Positions 21,102 to 33,428 of a stretch of DNA of 64,000 bases are shown piece by piece. The DNA comes from Earliella scabrosa (Eukaryota > Basidiomycota > Agaricomycetes > Polyporales > Polyporaceae), in assembly GCA_022605405.1 (NCBI GenBank), contig JABYQQ010000015.1:62001-126000 (forward strand). The letters run 5' to 3'. The first letter of the stretch is position 1, and every line of letters starts with the position of its first letter. Position numbers and translations under genes: made by a program. The notes below the pieces were generated by a model that searched no databases, had not been told where the DNA came from, and saw nothing but the letters and a program-made list of their open reading frames with translations.

Positions 21102-22952
21102 ATGCCACGAATACCTGACCTCCCCGGCATTCCTGTCCCACACAACTCTGAGCAGGAACGCTGGCTCAAGCACCATGTCGCATCCCTCTGCCGCCTCGAG
21201 AACGAAAGGTGTGTGGCGCACCTTGATATTTGCTCTCCTCGGTCCACATACCAACTCTGTCGCAAGGTTCCCTGGAAGCCAGCCCGTGAGCTTTGCCGCG
21301 AAGGACTTGGAGAAGTTGGAAGCGCAAGAGTACGTGTCCATTACTATGTGTCAGTGCGCGGTCTCCATAACGTTGCGCTGCTCTGTCTCGCAGCTACTGG
21401 GTTGCCGAGAAATCAGATGGTGTCCGCGTCCTGCTGCTCGCCACTACCGATCAAGGAGTCTACCTGGTGAGCGCCATATTGCTGCTGCATTGAGCTGGTG
21501 AACCTACGGTCCTGTCATGCACCACAGATCGACCGCCACAATACCTACCGGGAGATTACCGGTCTCTTCTTCCCCCATCACGAAGACCCGCGCATGCCGC
21601 TACGCAATAGCCTCGTTGACGGGGAGCTCGTCATCGACGTCGACCCGCTCACCAATCGAGTTCGTCACCTTGTCCCCGCTCGCCACCACTCCGTCTGCTG
21701 ACTCGCTGCCTGGCTGCGCACCCTACCCGTTCAGGAAACCTTGCGTTATCTAGCATTCGATTGTCTGGTCGTTGACGACCAGTGCGTAATGTCGCGGCCG
21801 CTCGACAAGCGTTACGGCGTACGTGCCCCGTTGTGATTAGCTGCTACTCGTCGCGCGACCGAATTGAGCTGACATGCGGCACGCTCGTGCAGCGCTTGAA
21901 GGAGTGGATGTACAAGCCGTACCAGAAGATGATGCACGACCATCCGCATATGGCCCTCAGCCAGCCGTTCGAGTGCGTATACGCGGCTTGTACGTCAGTC
22001 CGCGGCTTCTTACGACTCCGTTACCTGTCGCGCGATAGGTTCAAGGTCAAAGATGTCAAATTCTCGTACCACGTCGAAGACGTGTTCAACATCGACATCC
22101 CGGCATTACAGCATGGGAACGACGGGCTCATCTACACTTGCGTAAATACGCCGTATGCGCCCGGCACGGACCCGAACATGTACGTCCCGCCTGTGGGCTG
22201 CCCGAGTCATTGTCGCTGATTGGCGGGATTCAGCTTGAAGTGGAAACCCCCTTCGGAGAATTCCATCGACTTCAAACTTCTTCTGCGGTTCCCGCCGACA
22301 CCTGGAAAACCCAAAGTGCCGGATTTCCAGACCAAGCCTGTGTTCGAGCTCCATGTTTGGTGCGGCGACACACGATATGAATTTTACGACATCATGTACG
22401 TTGACGACGATGAGTGGGAGAGGTTAGTACACTTTCCTCTTATGCTCACATGTGCACTAATTACTGACATCGAAATCTGAGTAGGATGAAGACCTCGAAC
22501 GAGCAGCTCGACGATCGTGTGGTGGAAGTGCACTGGGACCCCGTCGGTGAACACTGGCGCATGATGCGCTTCCGCGACGACAAGCCGCACGGAAACCACA
22601 AGTCCGTCGTCGAGAACATCATCAAGAGCATCGCGGATGGTGTCGAAAAGGACGCGGTACGTATACCGCGCATCCTCACCGTCATCCTACAGGCTTACCC
22701 TGTCCATAGCTCCTCGCACGCTCAGCCTCCATCCGGAATCGTTGGAAAGCCCGCCTCGGCCAGCCCGCGGGCCCACCCCCGCCCCCGCCCCCGCAGAAGA
22801 CAAATCCATACACCCATTCGCATCCTCTCCCGCCCAAACAGCCGCCCAGGCCCCCAGACGTGCCGCGCGTCGAAAACCGATATGCGAAGCTCGCGCCGTC
22901 TCCTTGGAGCAAGGTCACCGGGCCGTCCATGGTCGCGGGCATGTACCGATGA
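21102..22952 (+). CDS. CEG1: mRNA guanylyltransferase (capping enzyme)
   Basis: Ten exons: 21102-21208, 21267-21329, 21394-21466, 21528-21659, 21735-21818, 21893-21972, 22039-22179, 22234-22422, 22485-22656 and 22710-22952. They give 427 residues. The nucleotidyltransferase motif I is YWVAEKSDGVRVL, with Lys63 as the expected GMP-linked residue. Motif III is SLVDGELVID, motif IV is HGNDGLIYT, and motif V is LKWKPPSENSIDFKL. A C-terminal OB fold includes VVEVHWDPVGEHWRMMRFRDDKPH. The enzyme transfers GMP to the 5' diphosphate end of nascent Pol II RNA in the nucleus, working with a separate RNA triphosphatase in fungi. The C-terminal tail is proline-rich and low complexity (residues about 360-400). 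Confidence 0.95.
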
Positions 22953-24557
22953 CCTGCGTGCTCGCACCCTCGGGCTTCCGCACGCACGTGAGGAGGAGCA
23001 GGAGGACGGCCAGGCCCCCGGGCCCCCGCTGTTGCACACTCGGGGCGCGGCAGCGTGTGGTGGTCTCGCGTCATGAAGTGAGTTCCGGTGCTTGTTCTCG
23101 ACGCTGACCAACAGTGGCGTTGCGGCGGTCAATATTCAATGTTCGTGCGACGCGCGCGTGTACGATTGCTCGACTGGCGGTCTACATGAGGTGGACCAAC
23201 CCACCGGCATTCTCGTGGAGCCGACGTGTTGCGACGATGGTCGACCCTTGGAGCGCACCGCAAATCCACCCGGCGCATCAACCGTCAGAGACGAGGCACG
23301 CCGAGGAGGGCGGGGATGGGCGGTGCGGGGGGCCAGATCGAGGCCGAGGACCAAGGTGCTGTTGATGTTGGACCGTACTGTACGTAGTCATTAGCCTATA
23401 TAGCTCGATACGATACACCGCACTGTACGTGTATGTAATGTAGTCGACACGCGCACACGGGACGCTTGCTACAAAACAGCATCGATTCAGACGTCGCGCA
23501 CGGCGAGTCTGTACTATGTACATCGTGCACCGGCCGGGTATGTAGCGTACGCGGCGCGGCGACTAACCCTCCTCCACGGAGGGCTTTTCCGGTCGTAAGG
23601 GGTCATTGAGCACGTTGCAACGGATCAGGGGGGTAGGGGTAGGGGTTAGGAGGCACAAAACGAAGCGTTGACAGTCGAGCCAACTACAACAGGGGGTGGG
23701 TGGGTGAGCAAGTTAAGTATGGGGGTAGCCGTACGTGGGGTACTTGTTTGGTGGAGAGGGTAGTGGAGAGCAACAACAACGCTAAGACAGCAGGCTGAGG
23801 ACCGAGACGGGAGAGGGCAGAGAGGGACGCATGTCTAGTCGTTACAGAGATTGGGAGAGAGACAGGAGGAATTCGGAAACAAGACAACTCAGGCACGGGT
23901 CGACGCGGGGCGATCTCTGAACAAATATGAAGGAGATCGCGCGCGTATTCGTAATGCGGGGGACGGGGGGGAGCAATGGAACAAACACAAAGGGCCGGGT
24001 GCGCGCGTTTCGTGCGTTCGTCACGTCGTGGGGTCGTGAGGGGCGAGATCGGTCGTACGTAGGAGAGGACGTGAGGCGTAACGGGGCGATTGCGAACGGA
24101 ACGGAACAGTGCGTTGACGAGAACCGGGAAGGGATGTGTGATGAAACAAGATTGCGAGATTACAGTGTCCTGAGATGAGGGGGATATGCATGCGGGGCAG
24201 CTCGCCTATGCGAGTGCCATAGTGAGATGGTATTTGAGATGACGATGCGAGGGAAAGTGAGATGCGAGCTGTTAATGAGGAGGTGGTGCGGTAGAGGGCG
24301 TCGGGGACCAGTCCCGGATGACAGGCCACTGGAGCGAACGCCGCACCATGGTACAACGAGCCCATCCTACGGGTTATTGCGGCAACATGAGGAATAGACT
24401 GAGCGGGCGCCCGTGGATGTATCGACGGCTCGTGGGGGAGGATAAGGAAGTCATTAAGGGGGCGAGGAAGATGGTGCGTGTGCGTTGACGCTTTTCTTCG
24501 GTCGTGACACAACATTCCGGTCACCAACCCACGCCACAAAGAAGCTATGGCTCCCGC
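22953..24557. other. Convergent intergenic region, G-rich
   Basis: About 1.6 kb between two converging stop codons. No frame on either strand looks like a protein. The plus strand is strongly G-rich from about 23600 to 24100, including runs described separately. It must hold two 3' UTRs and could hold a non-coding transcript, but nothing in the sequence proves one. Confidence 0.5.
23627..23707 (+). repeat. G-run cluster with degenerate telomere-like units
   Basis: GGGGGGTAGGGGTAGGGG followed by TTAGGAGG at 23629-23653, then GGGGGTGGGTGGGTGAG at 23692-23707. Four or more G-runs in each block could fold as G-quadruplexes. The first block resembles degenerate telomere repeats, but it is too short and irregular to be a telomere. 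Confidence 0.5.
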
Positions 24558-25450
24558 CTAGAAGAATAAGTCGTCGATATCGTCGTCTCCCATCGTGGAG
24601 GAGAAGAAAGGTGGGGGCGCCGGGACCATGTCGTCAAACCGGTCGTCGTGAAGCCGCGTAGTGGACAACTGGAACTCGACAGCGGAATAGCTGACGGACC
24701 GGGATGCCAGAGGCAGAGCACGCCCTGCGGGACGACGCGCAGTGATGCTGGGCGCAAACACGGACGGGTACGCCATAGCCTCCGGACGAAGGACGTCCAT
24801 GTAGGTCGGCAAGAAGGGCGACCCGGGTGCGGACTCCGGCGAGCTATCCAAAGACGACTGGGAGGACTCCGAGGCATGCCTGCGAAGCGGCGTGCGTGGG
24901 GCAATGGAAAGTGCCGCGAACTGAGGTAGGGGGGACATAGAAACCTGTGAGAAGGTGCCTGATAGTCAGTCATCCGGGGAGTGGCGTGCGAGGAGTGAGC
25001 GGGTCGTCAACAGACCTCGGGGGAGCCCAACCCAAACGAGCTGTCCGTGGACACGTCCCAAAGCGGGCTCGAAAGGATCACATCACTTTCGTATACCCCG
25101 GCAGCTGAGACCGCGGTGTCGGCAGTCACTACTGCGGTGGGGGGCACCGCGACGATGTCCTCAGCCACGACATTCGCACCGGGCGGACGAACCTGCTCGT
25201 TCTCCGCCGCAACCTGTCCATCTGCATCTTGCTCCCCTGAGGGGCCAGCAACTTCGTACTGGCCATCCTGAACGAGCCACCAGTCGAGGTCGGCAAGGAC
25301 GCGACGGTTGTTCGTGTCCGAGCCCGAGGACCTGCGTGGCTGATGACCACCCGCACGCGTCGCGTGGCCGTTCGTGTTCGCGGATGAGGGGTAGCTGTAG
25401 GGGGAAGAGCGGACTGAAGGAGAGGACAGGGTGCGGCGGAGAGATGGCAT
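24558..25450 (-). CDS. Unrecognised Ser/Pro-rich protein with a DLDWW motif
   Basis: Two exons, 25450-25016 and 24944-24558, joined in phase 0 across a 71 bp intron, give 273 residues. No known domain was recognised. The most protein-like block is RRVLADLDWWLVQDGQYEV, near residues 45-65. The rest is Ser/Pro/Ala-rich and probably disordered (RRTLSSPSVRSSPYSYPSS near the N-terminus, SSLDSSPESAPGSPFLPTY in the second exon). The C-terminus is a compact acidic tail, MGDDDIDDLFF. The splice sites, ATG context (TTCGCCATGCC) and absence of stops support a real gene. A nuclear or regulatory role would be a guess. Confidence 0.65.
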
Positions 25451-27928
25451 GGCGAAGTCGGGCTGGGAGAGGAGAGTCCTGGACAGGGGTACCTGGTGGG
25501 TGGGCGTCGGCAACGACGACGAAGACTGTGCGACAACGAGGAGAACGGTGTCGAGGGTATCGGTCGACGTGTGCTGCTGCCTGACGCAGACTCAGGGAGC
25601 GGAGCCAAGGGCGTACACAAGAATTTATACGTGGGCAATCCGATGTGAAGTGTGAAGGGCTCCCAAAGCGCTAGGTCATCATTCGCTCGTCCACGACGCG
25701 CCGTACTGCTCCCGCGCTCCTCTTCCTCTTCGGACTTCCGCAACGTTCATCTCGCGCCTTTTAGCTCTCTCTGCTTCCGCATGCGCACCGAGTCCCGCCA
25801 GTTCTGTGCAGACAAGGTCGCTCAGGATACCGGCGTTGTACGCGTTGGGATGTGCGTACGTCGGGGAGCTCGAGCCTCATCAATGACGCCGCGCACGTCA
25901 TGGCGTTGATAAACCGCAGGGCGACCGGGATGATCCCACAGATCAGGTGCACTTGTACATACGCTGGACTTGCTCGCGCAGGGCCGGAGCAGGAACAACC
26001 GTGCACCAGTAATCGACACGCGCATGTCTGTTGCCAAACTACGTTGAGCGAGCGCAGACAAAGGGAATGCACGCAGGGATTGGGACCGGGCGATGTCCAA
26101 TCGTGGGCCAGCGCCCGCGACGCCTTGTCCGTTCCTCCAGGTCTTCCCTTCTTCCTCCGCACCGTGGCAGGAGCTCGTTCTTGTTTCCTCGCAAGCACAA
26201 TGTATCCATTTGCGACCGGCTTCTCTTCCGCTTCGCCATCACGCAGCACGCAGCTCTCAGTCCCTCGCCCCGCTAGCGCGCCAACCGACACTCGTCGTCG
26301 ATGTCAGGATGTAGTAACCGCGCCGTTGCCAATGATCCTGCAGAGGCCCCGTGCTCGCCGGCTCCACGCCCAGGAACGCAGGTTGGGCTATCGCCGACGT
26401 TTGCGAGACGATTTCGCGCCTGCAATCACCCTCTGATGCGCTTGCGGCAGACGTCAGCTCGCAGCCATGTGCTTGGGACTAGTGTGGGACGCCGCCCTTG
26501 CAGCCACCGACGCGTTATTCCCATCCTCGACGCGTCTTCCTCCATATCCGACGCGTCTTTCGCCCCAGAGCCCCGCCAGAAATAGGCCGTTGACGTACCG
26601 ATAGACAAAGACGCGTTCATATGCGCCGCACCCCGTGTCTCGACCCCCCAGCGCACGCTCTTGTACGTGCGACCGCGGCCCGCTTCGGTCATCCTCCTTC
26701 TCCTTCGCGTCCAGATCACCTTCCATGATGATCCCGCGTCCCTCTCTTCGCGTCGCGCGAGCCTTGCTTGTTATTTCTCAGCGCCAACAGTCCGCAATCG
26801 ACCCTCCATTTGCCACGCTCGCTCTCGACCCACCCGTCCGTCACGGCGTCCTCCCCCGCGACTTCGCTCAGCGGTCCCGGGCGGGTTCACAGGCCCACAG
26901 GGTCCTGCCCACTCGGAACTCTGGTTTGACGGACAGCGGTGCAGTTGGTATGCTCGTGGCCCTGATGAATTCGCACTCCCTGCCAGGAGCTCTGTCTTGC
27001 CGGACAATACAGATTGGCCATCAGCGATAGGGAGCTTAACGCAAGCGACGCTGATCCACGCCTACCCCGCAACCCGCGGTGAACGGGAATACATACGCGA
27101 GGCTGGCAGTAATAGAGTGCGTTTGTTACGCGTTGGCATATCACCACACTGTGAACTCACCAGTCTTCTCCGACACCTGCGTGGGTACGTAAGGACTCTG
27201 GCAGGCGGACAGCTGGCGGGTGTGACAATTTCTGGTGATTAGCCCTGGTCATGGACATGATGAACTGATGAGGTCATTTTACGGAGGAAAATATACCGGG
27301 CTGTTGACTCTCGGTCTGCAATATCCCCCACTGGTCTGGATGAGAGGGGGACAGGTGCGAGATGATTGGTATTCAGACGCCGCTCGTTGATAGTGTTCGG
27401 CTTTGGTCGGACTCGGAGCGCTGCCACCGTGTCGACGAGTGTGTTTTCGAAACGCGTGTCCAACTGACACTCACTCAAACTGCGTCACGGAGTCTCGTAA
27501 TGTGGTTCGCTGCCACCCTGCACGGCCAGATAACCGCTGGAAAGGGTCGCGGGCAGAGAGGCGCCGATAAGGCTAAGTGATGTTCGTACTCAGCTTCCAA
27601 AACGGGACACGCACCGGCAAGGGCGCGGGCGGGATCGGACGAGAGAGAGCGCGCGCGCGCCTGCCTAAGCCTTGGCGGGCATGCGCCGATCCGGGTCTCG
27701 GGAGTGGGTGCATCCAATCCATGGCCAGCAGACCTCGCCATGACGGCGTGCTGCAGCGGGACGCGCGCGACGTGGCGCAAGCATGCATCCAGCCTTATCC
27801 CTATCTCCCCTCCGTCCCCCTCTCCTTCCTCCTCACCGACCACGTCGACGACGGACATAGACGATAGACAGACAGCGCGCGCGACGACCACTACCCTGAC
27901 CTAGACTGATACCGACTGCTCTGACGAC
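25451..27928. other. Gene-poor interval upstream of guanine deaminase
   Basis: About 2.5 kb with no recognised gene. Two weak possibilities were seen. On the plus strand, an ATG at 26725 opens MMIPRPSLRVARALLVISQR, which resembles a mitochondrial presequence, with a possible GTATGC donor near 26947 leading in frame to a stop near 27242. On the minus strand, a 26720-26600 frame reads EGDLDAKEKEDDRSG. Neither has a recognisable domain. The final 100 bp before 27929 (ACGACCACTACCCTGACC) is likely the guanine deaminase 5' UTR. Confidence 0.4.
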
Positions 27929-29831
27929 ATGTCGACTGTGTTCTACGGCGCGCTCATCACCCCGACATCCCTCACCGCGTACCGCGCCCTCCCTCGCGCG
28001 CTGCTCTCGGTGTCGCGCGAGACTGGCAATATCGAGTGGATAGAGGACGACGTCCCGGCTGGTGCGCTGCAGGAGGTCCTTGCGCGACATGGAGTCCTCT
28101 CCGAGGCCGTAGACATCGTAGAACTGAAGCATGGCGAGTTCTTGATGCCGGGGTTCATCGACACGCACATAGTGAGTGTCAATATTCCCTTGCGCAGGAT
28201 AGCTTGTGCTCAGGGCCTTCTTTCGTGGTAGCATGCGCCTCAGGTCCCGAACATTGGCAGGTACGCCTCCCCCCGCTGCTCAGCGACGTGCTCGCGCCCA
28301 CGTCCCATCTCAGCGGGCAGCAGCACGAACTCCTGGACTGGCTCTCCGAAGTCACGTTTCCCATGGAGGCTCGCTTCTCCGACGTGCGCTTTGCAGAGCG
28401 AGCGTACACGTCTGTCATCAAGCGCACCATCGACTACGGCGTACGTCCGTCCTTATCGGCACGCACGTCAGTCTGGCTCACCTCCCTCCCCGCATCTAGT
28501 CGACAACGTGCTGTTGGTATGGCACCCTCCATCTCGAAGGGACCAAGGTCCTCGCGGACGTGATTCACAGCTATGGTCCGTCCTACCTCAGTCTCAGTCC
28601 ATTCGTGCCCTGACTTCTGCCCGTTCAGGCCAGCGTGCATTCGTCGGGGTAGGTCAGTTCCCTCGGAACGCCGTCCCTCAGCGTTCCTGACGCGACGTCT
28701 GCTCGCAGAAATGTAACATGAACCGAAATGCCCCAGACTACTACGTCGAACCTTCAGCCGAAGCGTCCATCGCTGCCACTCGCGAGCTCATCGCGCACAT
28801 CCGCTCCCTGCCTCCAGCGCCTGGGACGGGCGAGGCTCTCGTGCGCCCCATCCTGACCCCGCGCTTCGCGCTCGCGTGCACGGACGACCTGCTCTCCGGG
28901 CTGGGGCAGCTGGCGTCTTTCGATCCCTCGCTCGCCATCCAAACGCACATATCAGAGAACGAGTCCGAGATCGTGTTCACCAAGAAGCTCTTCCCGTCCT
29001 CGCTCCTCCCCGACCCTCCCGCGCCCCTCCGCGCCGGGAGCAAGCACAAGAGGAACGGCGAGGAGTGCACGTATGCGGGCGTGTACGACGCCTTCGGGCT
29101 GCTTCGCCATAACACGATCCTCGCGCACGCGGTACACCTCGAGGACGAGGAGCTCGAGATTATTGAGGCGCGCCATGCGGGCATCAGCCACTGCCCGACG
29201 AGCAACTTCAACCTCCGCAGCGGGTGCGCGCGCGTCGGCATGCTCCTCGACCGCAAGATCAAGGTGCGCATCCTTCTCTCTTCTCGCCCACCTCCCCTCC
29301 TCTTCCGCGTTTTCACTCACGCCGTCTCTTGTCTCCGCTCCCGCACAGGTCGGGCTCGGCACGGACGTCTCAGGGGGGTTCTCGCCCTCGATCCTCACCG
29401 CGGTCCAGCACGCGAGCATGTGCTCCAAGGTCGTCGCCATGCGCGCCTCCTCGCCCCCGCCGCACACGACGTTCACGGACCGGCAGCTGCCCGTCCCGAC
29501 GCTGCTCTACCTCGCGACGCAGGGCGGGGCGGACGTGTGCGACCTCGCGGGGCGGATCGGCTCGCTCGAGCGCGGCAAGGCGTTCGACGCGCTCGTCGTG
29601 AGCGTGCGCACGGACGCGGGGAACCCGGCGGTGTGGGGCGTGGACCTCGACGAGCGGCTCGGCGTAAGGGGGAGCGGAGGGGAGCATGGGGATGAGGGTG
29701 GGCGGGGAAAGACGGAGGTGGAGGAGCTGGAGGGCATGCTTGAGCGGTTCTTGTTCTGTGGGGACGATCGGAACGTGCGGAGGGTGTATGTGCAGGGGAG
29801 GCTGATTGGCGGGAAGGAGTTCGGGGCGTGA
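27929..29831 (+). CDS. GUD1: Guanine deaminase
   Basis: Seven exons: 27929-28171, 28232-28260, 28314-28440, 28500-28575, 28629-28648, 28709-29263 and 29349-29831. They give 510 residues. The amidohydrolase metal motif PGFIDTHIHAPQ places His80 and His82 at the exon 1/2 junction. LQTHISENxSE-type His (AIQTHISENESE), the AHAVHLEDEE block and GLGTDVSGGFSPS (metal Asp) follow in the expected order. The enzyme hydrolyses guanine to xanthine and ammonia in purine salvage and nitrogen use. A Gly/Glu-rich low-complexity insert (residues about 445-475) precedes the last strand and is not part of the catalytic core. One 20 nt exon (28629-28648) carries the end of the GQRAFVG segment. Confidence 0.95.
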
Positions 29832-30914
29832 CTGTCGGTCGCGCTGGGTGTGGTTGCATATTGAGGGGTGGTTGTCTTGGTTAAGATGCTCTGATTATAC
29901 GGGGATTGCTTCATGTTGACTGATATTGTCTTACCGTGGGGCGATAGGACTAGAGAACGCTGGTGAAGGTATTCTTGCCCTCCAATTTGTATCTGGAGAT
30001 TCAGACTACACAGGCTTCGAGGCCAGAGAGAGATAGAGAGAGCGAGCCCTGGCGGGTATCTCGTTGGGGCACCAAATCCGTAATACAAGCGCGTTGCACA
30101 CGAGACTGCAATCGCGAGCGTTCGTACTTGCCATTTCAATGCAGCCGATGCTTGTGCTCGTTACAACTTACGAGTTGCGCCAGCCTTGCGCTCCCCCAAA
30201 TCCCTCTCTCTCTGAACCCCTTCTCTTCTCTATCTCTCTATGTCTTTTGTCAAGCCCACCGAACAGCGATCAGGACCGCCCTCTCCGTCGGCATCTTCCT
30301 CGTCCCACTCGCCTTCGGTATCGACGTTCATATCCTCGACGGCCTCCTGGATGGTTTCCAACGCGCCGCCTCTCGACCTGTCGCGGATTCGCCGCTATCG
30401 TGTCCGACCCCGTCGTCGAGGTCGGCGATAGCTTCGTCGACCTCGCGGTGAGTCTCGCGCTCGCAGCGCACTTTCCACGCTTGCGATGAGCATAACTGAC
30501 ACTGAGGAGCTGACCGACGCGATCCTGCAGGCTCTTCCCAGGCGACTGATTGCCACATATGGCCGCCTTGCCACGGCACTCGAGCCCTCCTCGGACGCAG
30601 AAACCACCTCCGAAGCCTCCGCCATGGGCCCGTCCTCCCCCTCAACAACGAAACCTCCACTGCGATTTCAACCTCGGCCTCTAACCAACACACCTTGCCC
30701 TTAAAGAACGCGGCCCTCGGCGAGGTAGGTGTTGCGAGAGCGAGACATAGCTAACGACGAAGAGCAGAATGGCGCAGACACGCCCCACAGCCGGGCCTCC
30801 CAGACCGAGTACTATTCCTTGTCTGCTTACGTACGCTATCCAGTATTATATTACCCCATGCACCCCTGTGCAACCCCTCTTCGAGCCAACATCTCGTCGT
30901 AGTTGTCCAACGCC
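29832..30914. other. Intergenic region with a possible short Ser/Pro-rich gene
   Basis: About 1.1 kb. An ATG at 30241 begins MSFVKPTEQRSGPPSPSA and continues to a stop at 30429-30431. A good splice pair (GTGAGT at 30448, CCTGCAG ending 30530) lies in another frame, where VVEVGDSFVDLA joins ALPRRLIATYGRLATALE up to TAA at 30702-30704. The two parts do not join in frame by any splice I could find, so this may be a broken gene or noise. Confidence 0.3.
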
Positions 30915-33161
30915 ATGTCTGCAAATGTCAAGAAGGTCCACATCCCAGTCCTGCGGGCTCCATCCTCTCCAAGCCGGACTAGTCACTCTACAAGGCACGA
31001 AGTATACACCATTTTAATCTACGACCCTCAGGTGCACAACAGTTCATCCGATCTGGGCAACGCCATATGCAAATACATCCATCAGACTGAGCGTTTGCAA
31101 TCTGGGGTGCATGTCGCAATCTATCAGGTAGTATGTCCAGCCTGTCCGCGGCAGTCCACATACGCTCATCCTGATGCAGCTCGATGTAGACATTGCCCCA
31201 ACCAATCTCATGCTCGGCCATGTCAAGAGAGCGTATGCGAGAGTTGACGACGAGTTTCTGGACGCACATGCAGTCCTGGTGCCTCCCAATCAACGGTTGC
31301 GAGAGTTGGATACCCTGGAGGGGCTCATCGCCGTGGTTTGTGCGTACATGGCATCCACTCCATGTCTCCCATGGCTCATGTATCCTCGCCTAGCCGTAAC
31401 CCCTTTCCCGTCAACCGCCCTTACCGTGCATCAGGAATCCGAAGAACAGAAGGGTGAGTTGCGGTTCATCTCAACAGGTTATATTCTTCATCACGTCCCC
31501 AGGTCGCGCAGCCCGTATGGCCGCTTTGTGGGAGGTGTACCATAAAGCGTGGAACCAAAAATGGCCCTTCAAGACCTGCACGATCGGCAAAGCTGACATC
31601 GAGCGCTCTGTTGGTGACGCCATGAACGTTGATACCGACGGTGTCGACCAAGTCAATGTCTCCGATCTTCCCACAGAATGGTCCTATACATGCCTGGGCG
31701 ACATCAACCAGCTGAGGGCCGCGGTGCACTCGCCCTGTTCGAGAGGCCCCGACTTCATCGTTGTCAGGGATGATTACAAATTCCTCATAGACCAGCTGGA
31801 AAGGCAATTGGATTCGTTCATTGTGACAGGACATCCGGGCACAGGTTCGTCTTGAAGTTGGCTTCCGTTGACTGAGGCTCGCAACGCTGACGTTAGATAG
31901 GTAAAACGACCTTGCTGTTTGTGATTCTCCTCCATCGTCTTGAACGCCGGCTTCCCACCGCAATCCAGTTCAACACGGATCAGTTCGTCTTGTTCGACAA
32001 GGACGGTCCGCGGCTCTGCGCCGCAACGTCGAACGTCAGGTTGTCACGGCACTGTTGGGTGCTAGTCGACGGCAGCAGGCTCTCGTCGCCGTGCGAAGCT
32101 TTGCTGGCTTCCTCGGCTCGCGTCATCTGTACATCGTCGCTGGATGAGAAGAGGTGGTCTCATCTCTACAAGCAGAAGGGGTGCATAGTGGCAATATCGG
32201 AACTGCCCAGTCTGCTAGAAATTGCGGCGATCGCGTGCGTCTGACCCATTATTTCTTCGACCGATCAGTTACGAACGTTGACATACTGAACAGGAAGGAA
32301 CTAGGTGGAAAGCCTGCCCGAGCCGTCGCCATTGCACAGAAGTGGGGGCCCTCCATCCGGACGGTTCTGGCGCTCCTGTCGGCGACTGGCCGCTCAGAAG
32401 AACAATTGTTTTGCGCCTCCGCTGCGGCAGCGGCACGGAAGCTATGCAGCAAGCGCGTTTGGGCGGTCGACAACCAGCAGCTGTGGATTGGGGATAGTTG
32501 CTCGAGTCTTGTCTTCGTTCGCCCCGTTCGCCCCACAGTGTCTCCCGGCAGGCTTGTGATCCTCGATGAAATGGTCTCCACCATACCTACGCTGCACCTC
32601 GCCCAAATCTTCAATACCGAACGGGTCAAGGCATCGAGGAAGAAGCTCTTGACGCTCTACGACGCATTCAGCAGTAATTCCTATCGGAGGGACAGCGCTG
32701 GTTGGCTCCTCGAGAAGAGCATGCATGTACAGATGAGTGTGCCCGGTCGGCCCTTCGAGATCTTCAGCCACGATGGCGTCCGCGGGACCATGCTGCCAGC
32801 GACCACGCTGTTAGCTGGCACGGTCGCCGCGCTCCGTGACGCCGACGCAACCTCCTACTGGTTCCCATCGGTCGCAATCTTCCCTGGCATAGACGGCGTG
32901 CTTGTCAATCCCGGTCATGTCTACGTCCTCCAGGCGACAACAGCGGCTCGGCGTGGTGACCCGGAGGGCGGACTGCCCGAGGTCTGGAAAGCGTTCGGTC
33001 CCAACAATGGCGCGCGGTACGCTTGGCACTTCGTCGTCGTGACCGACACACGGGCGTTGGCCAGTCAACATGCCACGCAGCTTGCTGAAGAGCTCCGGAA
33101 CTTACGTTTGGGTGGCATCCAGGTCAAAGTGTGGGGTTGTGTAGTACCGGTCTTCACATGA
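30915..33161 (+). CDS. P-loop NTPase, Crinkler/RHS-like protein
   Basis: Five exons: 30915-31127, 31180-31453, 31503-31844, 31901-32234 and 32294-33161. They give 676 residues in phase. A Walker A loop, FIVTGHPGTGKTTLL, is split by the third intron near residue 276. It is followed by RLPTAIQFNTDQFVLFDKDGP, HCWVLVDGSR (hydrophobic strand ending in Asp, Walker B-like) and ICTSSLDEKRW. This order of P-loop, FxFDxxG-type strand and D-G-S block is what I know from the fungal Crinkler/RHS-type proteins, a fast-evolving family in basidiomycetes linked to conflict or effector roles. The long C-terminal part (residues about 390-676) is unrecognised and lacks obvious nuclease residues. No signal peptide was seen. 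The family call is by motif pattern only. Confidence 0.75.
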
Positions 33162-33428
33162 ACCTAGAGCTCACTTCGCTGTACCTCGTCGCATCTTCAT
33201 TGTTTTTTATTTGTTTTTAGAATGATTGTCTGCCTTGCATGATCACGTCGTTTTAAGTCCCGGAGTGGGGTTTCCCCCTTTTGAGGTGTGGGTAGAGATT
33301 GTGCGACGAGGCATGTGAGAGACCGATCCATCGTGACAGTTGCACCCTCAGGAGACGATAGCGATCGGAATTATTATACAGCATGGATGTGTTGTTACAT
33401 CTGGAATCAGGAAATGTACACTGAATGT

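Noticed and set aside
23629..23653. Telomere-like G-rich repeat as an internal telomere
   Set aside because: Too short and irregular, with genes on both sides. Kept only as a G-run cluster.
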